Assembly: GCA_035535995.1 (NCBI GenBank) | Contig: DATLOZ010000009.1 | Location: forward strand, 248,001 to 312,000 | Direction: 5' to 3' | DNA length: 64,000 bases | From: JANYCO01 sp035535995 | Lineage (GTDB): Bacteria; Bacteroidota; Bacteroidia; Cytophagales; Cytophagaceae | Shown here: one piece after another, positions 23,037 to 31,017 of the stretch | Position numbering within the stretch: the first letter of the stretch is position 1 | Layout: the number at the start of each line of letters is the position of its first letter | The notes under the pieces: generated by a model | Seen by the model: only the letters and a program-made list of their open reading frames with translations | Databases searched by the model: none | Told to the model about the DNA's origin: nothing | Program-made: the position numbers and the translations under genes

Positions 23037-25520
23037 TTAAAATTCTTTTTCGCCGAATTCACTATTTGGCAATTTTATTTTTTTGTTTGATCTATTAAAG
23101 TTAAAACCCAGGTTGAGCATAAGGATGTCTTTTTCCTGGATGTAATTAGTAGTAGTATAGAAATCATTTCCTCTGGTAGTAATGCGTTGCTCGTTTGATG
23201 GGATAAGGCCTGCACAAATATTTTGCCACTGCACCATAGCACTTAACTTTCCATTTAAGAATATTTTTTTCACCGAAGCATTCGGACTGATGAATCTTGA
23301 ATCTTCGCCTTGAGCGGTTGGACGTTGAGAAAGGAAATTGAAATTGAACTGAATGCTGACTGTTTTAGAAAGTTGAAAGTTATGATTGGTATTGATGGAA
23401 TAAGCGATTGCACCGTTGTTTACCGCCACTGTATTATTAAACAAACTTCCTTTGATCCTGTAATCATAAATATTTCCTCCGGCATAGAATGTCCACCATT
23501 TCAAAGGTTTCAGATTGATACCGGCTTCTACACCCCATTGGCGCGCATGGCCGGCGTTGGTATAGATGCGATTGAGGATCGTATCGTTGTATACGCTGTT
23601 CACACGATTCACCACATTGCTGATCTGTTGATTGTAGAAATTAAGAAATACTGAACCCACGGCGAGATCTTTGACAATTCCTAATTCACTCAGGTATACG
23701 AATTCAGGTTTGATATGAGGATCGCCCTGCTCAAGAGTTTCGGAATGTTCGCGTTCAGGGTATGGATTGAGCTCGTTGTTGGTAGATCGCTGTACCCTGC
23801 TGCTGAAGCCGCCTTTGGCTTTCCACCCTTTTTTAAATTTATAAAGTAGGTTTGCCGAAGGAAATAAATTGGAAAGGTCCAGCTCATAAGGATCGCTCTG
23901 TTGACTGGAATTGAAAGTACGAATAGAATATTCATACCGAAGCCCCGCCACGTATTCAAGATGGCCGGTTTTGCCGGAGTATTGTGTATATAGACCATGT
24001 ATTTTATTAATGATTTCTATATCGGCGCTAAACTCAGGAACAGTCTGGTACAGGCCTGTACCAAGGATTGCATTTTGGTATAAAAAACTTCCGGTCTGTT
24101 TTTGATAGCGAAACTGGTAGCCGCTTTCCAATTTTCCCTTGCCGATATTGATCGTGTAATCGGTTTTACCACGAAGGCCATTCAGCGGACTTTTATTGGT
24201 ATTCAGTACATAGTCGAGCGTATCCGTATGCTCTTGTAGATTCGCATTTAAATTTTGGGTATATCCATCCAGCAAAGCGTATTCATACAAGCCTGAAATT
24301 GTCAAAGCAGATTTGTTGTGGAATGTATGCGTATAGTCAAGATTCACCAACGAGAAATCGCCTTGTTTTTTCACCAGGTTGGAGTTGAAATAATCAATGC
24401 TCCCTAGCAGTGCGCCGGTATTCACATCTGTTTTGGTATTGGAATAATCAATATCTGCACGGCGGTACTGCCTGCGCTGGCCTATATAAGCGCCTGTACT
24501 GATCGAATTGAATTTATCAGCAGCAAAAGTGACGGAAACACGGGCTGCGTAATTCCTGCGCTGGAAACTTCGCTCACCATAGGATGGAAAAGAAGTATAG
24601 CGATTGTCTACAATGGTAGAAACATCTCCTACTCTTCTTCCGGCCAGATCATTTTCCTGGTAGCTTCCACCAAGCGAAAGATCCCATTTGTTTTTTTTGT
24701 AATTGATGCTGGCATCCGCACCATAGCGCTGCGGCTCTTTTCGATTATGAAAAGAATTTGTACTTGGCAATCCTTCCTGCACATTGGCAACTACCGTGAG
24801 TCCATCGTCAGTACCTTTCTTAAGTGTTATGTTAATAATTCCAGATTTTCCATCCGCATCATAACGGGAAGAAGGGGTAGTAATAATTTCTATATTTTCG
24901 ACAGCATTGGCAGGAATTTGGCTAAGCACGGTATTGGCATCCGTCAACACTGCTTTCCCATTAATGAGAATTAAAAAACCTGTAGACCCGCGCAGCCTGA
25001 TCTCGCCCTCGCTGTTTACCGTTACCGAAGGCATGTTCTTCAACACATCGATTGCAGTACCACCTTTTGCAGTTTGAAATTGCTCGGCCTTAAAAACCTG
25101 TTTGTCGATTCGCGTAGCGGTTTCATTTTTTTGTCCGCTTACAATTACTTCGCTCAGGCTATCCTGCTTTGCCCGAAGCAAGATTGTACCAAGATCAAGC
25201 AAGGTTGACTTGCCAATCAGGATATTTCTGATCTGTTTCGATTCATACCCGATGAACTCAATTTTCAAATAATAATTGCCGGGTTTTATATCTTTCCAGG
25301 AAAATGTTCCTGTAGAATCTGCAAGGGTTCCATTCAAGAGTTCGTTGTTTTCCGTTCGATAAATGCTCACCACAGCGTATTCTACGGGCGTAGACTGTAG
25401 AGTGTCTACTACCTTGCCTTTAAGAAGATTTTGTGCGTTGCCTGAAAAAATGATCAACAGCATGTATAAAAAAATAAAAGCCCGGATAGCTTTGTCCATA
25501 TTTTTTTTCTTTCCCTTCAT
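23037..25520 (-). CDS. TonB-dependent-receptor-like outer-membrane barrel
   Basis: 827 aa. Signal peptide up to about residue 30 (ending SGNAQ). CarboxypepD_reg-like domain about 32-115 ('LLKGKVVDTLQSTPVEYAVV'), plug about 125-225 ('KGGTAIDVLKNMPSVTVNSE', 'IRLRGSTGFLILINGKAVLT'), then an OMP_b-brl_3-type barrel. It lacks a recognised SusC signature and has no SusD beside it. It should import a bulky solute or a product across the outer membrane. It is the last gene of the minus-strand sulfatase block, 25 nt after the small rhodanese gene, so it may take up sulfur compounds. Confidence 0.88.
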   Translation of the reverse strand: MKGKKKNMDKAIRAFIFLYMLLIIFSGNAQNLLKGKVVDTLQSTPVEYAVVSIYRTENNELLNGTLADSTGTFSWKDIKPGNYYLKIEFIGYESKQIRNILIGKSTLLDLGTILLRAKQDSLSEVIVSGQKNETATRIDKQVFKAEQFQTAKGGTAIDVLKNMPSVTVNSEGEIRLRGSTGFLILINGKAVLTDANTVLSQIPANAVENIEIITTPSSRYDADGKSGIINITLKKGTDDGLTVVANVQEGLPSTNSFHNRKEPQRYGADASINYKKNKWDLSLGGSYQENDLAGRRVGDVSTIVDNRYTSFPSYGERSFQRRNYAARVSVTFAADKFNSISTGAYIGQRRQYRRADIDYSNTKTDVNTGALLGSIDYFNSNLVKKQGDFSLVNLDYTHTFHNKSALTISGLYEYALLDGYTQNLNANLQEHTDTLDYVLNTNKSPLNGLRGKTDYTINIGKGKLESGYQFRYQKQTGSFLYQNAILGTGLYQTVPEFSADIEIINKIHGLYTQYSGKTGHLEYVAGLRYEYSIRTFNSSQQSDPYELDLSNLFPSANLLYKFKKGWKAKGGFSSRVQRSTNNELNPYPEREHSETLEQGDPHIKPEFVYLSELGIVKDLAVGSVFLNFYNQQISNVVNRVNSVYNDTILNRIYTNAGHARQWGVEAGINLKPLKWWTFYAGGNIYDYRIKGSLFNNTVAVNNGAIAYSINTNHNFQLSKTVSIQFNFNFLSQRPTAQGEDSRFISPNASVKKIFLNGKLSAMVQWQNICAGLIPSNEQRITTRGNDFYTTTNYIQEKDILMLNLGFNFNRSNKKIKLPNSEFGEKEF

Positions 25521-25545
25521 TCTTCTCTTTTAAATGCAATCCGGA

Positions 25546-25935
25546 TTATTCTGCTGGCAATCCCAATTTTTTTAGGTATTCCAGGCCACCGATATTATAA
25601 ACGTGCTTGAAACCCTGTGCTTTCAAGATCTCCGCCGATTTGCTACTTCTATTGCCACTACGGCAGTATACGTAAACCGTTTTGTTCTTATCCAGCTTCT
25701 CGGTCTCTGTTTTGAATTGTTCGTTTTTGTAATCGATGTTGGAAGAATATTTTAAATGACCTGCTTTATACTCTTCGGGCGTGCGTACGTCGATTAATAA
25801 AATTTCTCCTTTTTCAATCTTCTTGATGAGTTTCCCGGAAACCTTTATGCTGTCAACCACCGGTTGCTCCTGTGGATGTTGTGCCTGTGCTGACAAGGCA
25901 GTAATGAAGAATAATAACGCTAATATTTTTTTCAT
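25546..25935 (-). CDS. Periplasmic single-domain rhodanese
   Basis: 129 aa. Signal peptide 1-18 (ending SAQA). One rhodanese domain: 'LIDVRTPEEYKAGHLKYSSN' and the active-site loop with an intact Cys in 'KTVYVYCRSGNRSSKSAEIL'. Such proteins carry a persulfide and transfer sulfur between thiosulfate, cyanide or protein thiols. Its place between the sulfatases and an outer-membrane barrel fits a sulfur-handling role in the periplasm. A hairpin at 26003-26030 separates it from the sulfatase gene upstream, so its expression may be reduced relative to that gene. Confidence 0.9.
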   Translation of the reverse strand: MKKILALLFFITALSAQAQHPQEQPVVDSIKVSGKLIKKIEKGEILLIDVRTPEEYKAGHLKYSSNIDYKNEQFKTETEKLDKNKTVYVYCRSGNRSSKSAEILKAQGFKHVYNIGGLEYLKKLGLPAE

Positions 25936-26002
25936 TTGTTTATTAAGTTATGAATGAAGATAAGTTTCATTTTTTCCAACAAATTATGTTGTAAGAAAAT
26001 AA

Positions 26003-26030
26003 TTGGCACGAACAAAAATGTCCGTGCCAA
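26003..26030 (-). terminator. Hairpin terminator downstream of sulfatase 1
   Basis: On the minus strand TTGGCACG-G-ACA, loop TTTT, TGT-T-CGTGCCAA: 12 bp with one wobble, then a weak T-rich stretch (ATTATTTTCTT). It probably causes partial termination or 3'-end protection between the sulfatase and rhodanese genes. Confidence 0.6.
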
Positions 26031-26050
26031 CTGAAAATTGGAATTGTTTA

Positions 26051-28330
26051 TTATTTAAAGTCAAGTATTATTTTATTCAGTTTTCCTGTGAAAGCGAATG
26101 GCGCTTTATAGCTTTCTGAAACCGTTGTCAGATCGTCGAACCCTACGTTCAATCCTTCGTGCGCATACAAACTTGTAACAGTGCGCGCCACTTTTACTTC
26201 TCCTACTTTCTGGTCGTTTATATACAACGTTCCTACACCTGATCCGCTTGGTTTGGCATCGGCATAAACGAATTCAAATTTTACCAATGCCTTGCCTGAC
26301 GGAATATTTTTATCGGAGATCACTTTATATTTTTCTACTCCGGTGTTGTATACAAATTGCGGTTTGTTATCCTGGATAAATAAACTGATCCCACTTGCAT
26401 ACCCTCCGGTAGAAAATAATACACCGTTCGCTCCTCCGGCAGGAATATCAATATCTGCAGTAATTGCAAAAGATCTTCCCGTAAGCTTCGGTGCCGCAAG
26501 CTCTACAATGCTTGTCAATCCTGGGTAAAGCACTACTTGCTCTTTTCCTTCAAATAAATTAGGACCTACCGTAGGGATTGGGCCTGTGCCGTCTTTTAAC
26601 GGATAGATGTTGTACAAAGCAGCAAGGCTGTCGAACGTAGTTTGCAACTCTTTCAGTTTAGTCGGATTTTTAGCAGCAAGATTAAAACGTTCGTTGTAAT
26701 CTTCATTCAGGTTGTAAAGTTCCCATACATCTTTGCTGAAATCTTCTCCTCTCTTGTGCAGTACTCCTGCTTTCCATCCGTCTTTGTATACCGAACGGGT
26801 ACCGAGCACTTCATAATATTGTACGCGATGGCGCGACGCTGCCTTTGCATCGTTGACACTATAAGCAAGACTGATCCCTTCGATCGGGTCTTGTTTTATT
26901 CCGTTAATCGCTTCAGGCACTTTTACTCCGGCCAGTTCGATCGTAGTAGGCAGAATATCGGATACATGGCTGTATTGATTGCGAATACCTCCTTTGTCTT
27001 TAATTTTAGTTGGATAGAAAAGAATAAGAGGATTACGTGTGCCACCTTCGGTATTGGCATCTGTTTTCCATTGGCGGAAAGGCGCGTTGCAAGCGGCCGC
27101 CCAGCCGAGCGGATAATTAGCTTTCGCAAATTCGGTTCCGATGAGATCCTGGTCTTTGATATTTTGCTGCAGTACTTGTTCTTCTGTCCAGGCTGGATCG
27201 TAGCTGTTTACAAAACCTACAAATGTTCCTTCCTTGCTGGCACCATTGTCTCCTATGGAAACGGCGATCAGCGTATTATCCAGCTGCCCGATCTCTTTCA
27301 GGTAACGAACTACTCTTCCGATCTCATAATCTGTCTGCGACAGAAAGCCTGCATATACTTCCATAAATCTGGCGTATAATTTTTTCTCCGCTACGGACAA
27401 AGAATCCCATTTTTTTATTCCAGGATTTCTTTCCGGCAATACTGTATTCTTCGGCACAATTCCCGCCTTGATCTGGCGCGCCAGCACTTCTTCTTTGTAT
27501 TTGTCCCAACCTTTGTCAAACTTTCCTTTGTATTTATCACTCCATACCTTGTCTACCTGGTGTGGTGCATGTCCGGCGCCAGTAGCGAGGTACAGGAAGA
27601 ATGGCTTTTCAGGATCTACTGATTTTTGTTCGCCGATATAAGCGATGGCTTTATCGGCCAGTAAGGTATTGAAATGCTTTCCATTGTTATCCTGGTTCAC
27701 ACGACGGGTATCTTCCCAGATCTGTGAATGGTATTGATCCGAACTTCCGCGGTATGGATATCCGTAGAAGTGGTCAAAGCCTCTTCCTGTAGGCCAACGG
27801 TTGAAAGGCCCGGCAGGCGTGAGGTCTGCGATGGGTGTAATATGCCATTTGCCAAGCGCATAGGTATTGTACCCATTTTCACGAAGTATTTCCGATACAA
27901 ATCCTTTTTCAAAAGGAATGATCGCGTCGTAACCTGGTGTGCCAATAGCGTTGTCAGGAAACAAGCCCATATGCACGGAATGCTGATTGCGGCCTGTAAG
28001 GAGTGAGGCACGCGTGGGAGCGCAGATGGCGTTGGTATGTGCGTTGGTATAGCGAAGACCGTTGTTGGCAAGTGAATCGAGTGTTGGCGTTTCGATCAAT
28101 CCTCCAAACACACTGGCTGCACCGAACCCTACGTCATCGAGCAGGATCCATACAATGTTGGGAGCTCCCTTTGGCGCTTTCACGCGCTCCGGCCAGGATT
28201 GCTGTGTCTCTGCAAGTGTCTTGCCGGTTTTACCTTTATAAGGCTGCACCGGCCGATACTGCGCCTGTGTGATGATACTAAGCCCTAATAGAATTGCGAT
28301 TGTCAGGGTATTTCTTTTTATAAAATTCAT
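26051..28330 (-). CDS. Arylsulfatase 1 (Cys-type, large form)
   Basis: 759 aa, exported (signal peptide 1-23, ending TQA; mature start QYRPVQPYKGK). Type I sulfatase hydrolysing sulfate esters. The catalytic site is Cys103-A-P-T-Arg107 in 'NAICAPTRASLLTGR', so it needs conversion to formylglycine. Metal-site motifs: 'WILLDDVGFGAASVFGG' and 'SIGDNGASKEGTF'. About residues 590-759 form an extra beta-sandwich ('GGANGVLFSTGGYASGISLF', 'GTLYINDQKVGEVKV') as in the long arylsulfatases of the AtsA group. Last of five paralogues in this array; its core ('FDHFYGYPYRGSSDQYH') differs from the others at the substrate end, suggesting altered specificity. Confidence 0.93.
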   Translation of the reverse strand: MNFIKRNTLTIAILLGLSIITQAQYRPVQPYKGKTGKTLAETQQSWPERVKAPKGAPNIVWILLDDVGFGAASVFGGLIETPTLDSLANNGLRYTNAHTNAICAPTRASLLTGRNQHSVHMGLFPDNAIGTPGYDAIIPFEKGFVSEILRENGYNTYALGKWHITPIADLTPAGPFNRWPTGRGFDHFYGYPYRGSSDQYHSQIWEDTRRVNQDNNGKHFNTLLADKAIAYIGEQKSVDPEKPFFLYLATGAGHAPHQVDKVWSDKYKGKFDKGWDKYKEEVLARQIKAGIVPKNTVLPERNPGIKKWDSLSVAEKKLYARFMEVYAGFLSQTDYEIGRVVRYLKEIGQLDNTLIAVSIGDNGASKEGTFVGFVNSYDPAWTEEQVLQQNIKDQDLIGTEFAKANYPLGWAAACNAPFRQWKTDANTEGGTRNPLILFYPTKIKDKGGIRNQYSHVSDILPTTIELAGVKVPEAINGIKQDPIEGISLAYSVNDAKAASRHRVQYYEVLGTRSVYKDGWKAGVLHKRGEDFSKDVWELYNLNEDYNERFNLAAKNPTKLKELQTTFDSLAALYNIYPLKDGTGPIPTVGPNLFEGKEQVVLYPGLTSIVELAAPKLTGRSFAITADIDIPAGGANGVLFSTGGYASGISLFIQDNKPQFVYNTGVEKYKVISDKNIPSGKALVKFEFVYADAKPSGSGVGTLYINDQKVGEVKVARTVTSLYAHEGLNVGFDDLTTVSESYKAPFAFTGKLNKIILDFK

Positions 28331-28366
28331 ATTTATAATTTTATTGTTATGTGTCTGTACTTTGAT

Positions 28367-28507
28367 TTATATGATTGAATCACGAACATCATTCGTGTGT
28401 AGAAATTCATGAGTCGAAATTCGTTCACTATTATTTTTTCCGAAAGCCCGCAGGACAACAAAAGACAAAAGAATAAGCAGCAGTAATATTTTTTGCGATG
28501 TTTTCAT
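28367..28507 (-). CDS. Small exported or membrane-anchored protein between sulfatases
   Basis: A 46-codon ORF fills the gap between sulfatases 2 and 1, 18 nt after one stop and 36 nt before the next start, same strand. It begins with a strong hydrophobic helix behind a lysine (MKTSQKILLLLILLSFVVLR, then AFGKNN), followed by a polar tail ending 'EFLHTNDVRDSII'. This looks like a signal peptide or anchor with a short periplasmic tail. The family was not recognised. The tight operonic spacing supports it, but the small size leaves doubt. Confidence 0.5.
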   Translation of the reverse strand: MKTSQKILLLLILLSFVVLRAFGKNNSERISTHEFLHTNDVRDSII

Positions 28508-28525
28508 AGTAGATGACCGCACTAT

Positions 28526-30856
28526 TTATTTTTTATACTCAATAATTACATCTTCGAATTTGCCACGATATCGGAATGGCACTTTGTATTTATCCGAAAC
28601 AGGTGAGTTGAGATCTGCCCCTACATCTACACCATCTTTGTACGAAGCGATGTATTTGGCTTCCGCATAAACGATCGGGCGCTCTCCTGCTTTCACATCG
28701 TTGATATAAATAACTTCGGTACCGGCAGGTGTATTTCCTTTGATCTCTTTTTCTCCAGCTTCTTTAGCAGGCGCTACGTAGTTGAGCTCAACCTTCAGAT
28801 TTAGTTTTCCTTCTTTTAAAGCGGGTGATTCAAGCGAACGAATGATCGTACCGGTATTGTGCGCTACCTGGAATTTTCCATCTTTCACAAACAAGCTCAA
28901 TCCATCGAACGCACTGCCTGTTGCAAACAATACACCTTGATCGCCTTTTTTATAATCCACTTCAGCGGTGATAGTGAAAGAAGTAGCTTTAAATTGCGGG
29001 CCACTGTAATTGAGTAGTTGATCTACCCCAGGATACAGCACAATTTTATCTTTCAAGCCAAACGCACTAAGCGCGCGGCCTCCGCTTGGAGTGGCGTCTT
29101 GTAAGGGATAAATATTGTATTTCTTCGCTTCGGCATCAAACAGGTCTTGTAGTTCTTTCAGCTTCTCAGGATTTTTTGCGGCAAGATCAACACGTTCGTT
29201 AAAATCTTCGTTGAGGTTATGAAGCTCCCAAACATCTTTTGAAAAATCTGTATCCGGCTGATGATAGACCGAAGCTTTCCATCCGTCTTTGTAGATCGCG
29301 CGTTTGCCTTTGATCTCGTAATACTGTACGGCATGTCTGGATGGCGCTTGTGCATCGTTGAAGGAATAGAAAAGGCTCGTGCCTTCAAAAGGTTTTTGTT
29401 TTACGCCTTTGATTGTTTCGGGAACAGTAGCGCCAATAAGCTCTACTGTAGTAGGAGCGATATCGTTTACATGTCCGTATTGATTGCGAATGCCGCCTTT
29501 TTCTTTGATTCCTTTCGGATAAAAAACGATCAATGGATTGTGCGTACCGCCTTCAGAGTTGGGGTCTGCTTTCCACAAGCGGAACGGTGTGTTCGTAGCC
29601 TGTGTCCACCCAAATGGTGCGTCGGAAGATGATTCTTCTGTTCCGAATTTATCAATATTTTTCAACGCTTCTTTTACCTGCTGATCGCTCTCTAATCCGC
29701 TGATATAGCTGTTAAGACTACCATGCTTGGAACTTGGGCTGGAACCGTTGTCTCCAATGATCGCAATGATCACGGTATTGTCAAGTTCGCCGATCTCTTT
29801 CAGATAATTTACGATGCGTCCGAATTCATAATCGGCGTGTGTCATGAAACCTGCATAGATCTCCATGTAGCGTGCGTATACTTTTCTTTCGTCTGCGGAA
29901 AGGCTGTCCCAGGCAGGTACCTTCGGATTGCGAGGCGGAAGCACTGCATTGGCGGGCACTACGCCGAGCTTCTTCTGGCGCGCCAATACTTCTTCGCGGT
30001 ACCAATCCCATCCTTTATCAAATTTTCCTTTATACAGATCGCTCCATTTTTTATCTACCTGGTGCGGCGAGTGAATAGCGCCGGTAGCGAAGTATAAGAA
30101 GAAAGGATTTTCCGGGGCAAGCGAACGTTGGTTGGCAATATACTTGATCGCTTTGTCGGCCAATAGGGTTGTGACGTGTGTAGTGTTCGGCTCTATGTCG
30201 ATCACATTATTATCTTCGTACAAATTAGGATGGTACTGATCCGTATGCCCGAGGTGCCATCCGTAGAAATGATCAAAGCCTTTTCCCGTAGGCCAGCGGT
30301 CAAACGGCCCTACTGCGGTGATCTCGTTGATTGGAGTGAGATGGTATTTTCCTACTGCATATGTATTGTAACTATTCTCATGCAGAATTTCCGCAATAGT
30401 AGCTTTGTCTTGCGGCAATCGTCCGTCGTAACCGGGGAAACCTGTGGCGGTCACAGGAAACAAGCCCATATGGACCGAATGCGAATTTCTTCCTGTAAGC
30501 AGCGCGGCTCTTGTAGGAGAGCAAATGGAAGTACTATGAAAATTAGTATAGCGTAACCCATTATTCGCAAGACTATCCAATGTTGGGGTTTCCATCAATC
30601 CACCAAAAGCGCTGGCGGTGCCGTATCCGGCATCGTCGATCAAAAAGTAAATAACGTTGGGTGCGTCTTTGGGCGCGCGCTTTTTTTCCGGCCACCATTC
30701 TTTGGAGTCGGCAAGCGTTTTGCCCATCACGCCCTCGTACTTTTGATCCTGCGTATCTTGTGGTGCTTCCGTAGTTTCTTTTTGCGCGCATCCGGCAACC
30801 AGGATTGTTGACGTAAAGGCGAGTAGTATGTTTTTACCCAGAATATATTTTTTCAT
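28526..30856 (-). CDS. Arylsulfatase 2 (Cys-type, lipoprotein)
   Basis: 776 aa. Unlike its paralogues it is a lipoprotein: lipobox LVAGC with Cys23, then a Glu/Thr-rich tether. Catalytic site Cys112-S-P-T-Arg116 in 'SICSPTRAALLTGRNSHS'. Metal motifs 'YFLIDDAGYGTASAFGG' and 'IIGDNGSSPSSKHG'. C-terminal beta-sandwich from about 605 ('GDQGVLFATGSAFDGLSLFV'). It should stay tethered to a membrane, likely the outer membrane, while the others are soluble in the periplasm or secreted. 'GFDHFYGWHLGHTDQYHPNL' marks its own substrate region. Substrate unknown; activation by the FGE at 45512 is inferred. Confidence 0.93.
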   Translation of the reverse strand: MKKYILGKNILLAFTSTILVAGCAQKETTEAPQDTQDQKYEGVMGKTLADSKEWWPEKKRAPKDAPNVIYFLIDDAGYGTASAFGGLMETPTLDSLANNGLRYTNFHSTSICSPTRAALLTGRNSHSVHMGLFPVTATGFPGYDGRLPQDKATIAEILHENSYNTYAVGKYHLTPINEITAVGPFDRWPTGKGFDHFYGWHLGHTDQYHPNLYEDNNVIDIEPNTTHVTTLLADKAIKYIANQRSLAPENPFFLYFATGAIHSPHQVDKKWSDLYKGKFDKGWDWYREEVLARQKKLGVVPANAVLPPRNPKVPAWDSLSADERKVYARYMEIYAGFMTHADYEFGRIVNYLKEIGELDNTVIIAIIGDNGSSPSSKHGSLNSYISGLESDQQVKEALKNIDKFGTEESSSDAPFGWTQATNTPFRLWKADPNSEGGTHNPLIVFYPKGIKEKGGIRNQYGHVNDIAPTTVELIGATVPETIKGVKQKPFEGTSLFYSFNDAQAPSRHAVQYYEIKGKRAIYKDGWKASVYHQPDTDFSKDVWELHNLNEDFNERVDLAAKNPEKLKELQDLFDAEAKKYNIYPLQDATPSGGRALSAFGLKDKIVLYPGVDQLLNYSGPQFKATSFTITAEVDYKKGDQGVLFATGSAFDGLSLFVKDGKFQVAHNTGTIIRSLESPALKEGKLNLKVELNYVAPAKEAGEKEIKGNTPAGTEVIYINDVKAGERPIVYAEAKYIASYKDGVDVGADLNSPVSDKYKVPFRYRGKFEDVIIEYKK

Positions 30857-30945
30857 AGCGAAAAATTTTAAGTAGTGATTATTCTTGTTTTCCTTTCTCC
30901 ATTCGCCTTGCAGGACTTCTCACCAGCAAGAATATTGTGATAAAG

Positions 30946-30973
30946 TTTTTGCTGGCGAAGACGCCAGCAAAAA
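30946..30973. repeat. 12-bp perfect hairpin between sulfatases 3 and 2
   Basis: TTTTTGCTGGCG (30946-30957), loop AAGA, CGCCAGCAAAAA (30962-30973). On the transcribed strand no U-run follows, so it is probably a processing or stability hairpin; a related CACCAGCAAG lies just upstream at 30921-30930. Confidence 0.6.
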
Positions 30974-31017
30974 GGAAAATTTTAATACTTCGTCGCAAGG
31001 ACGGTTGTCTTTATTTT

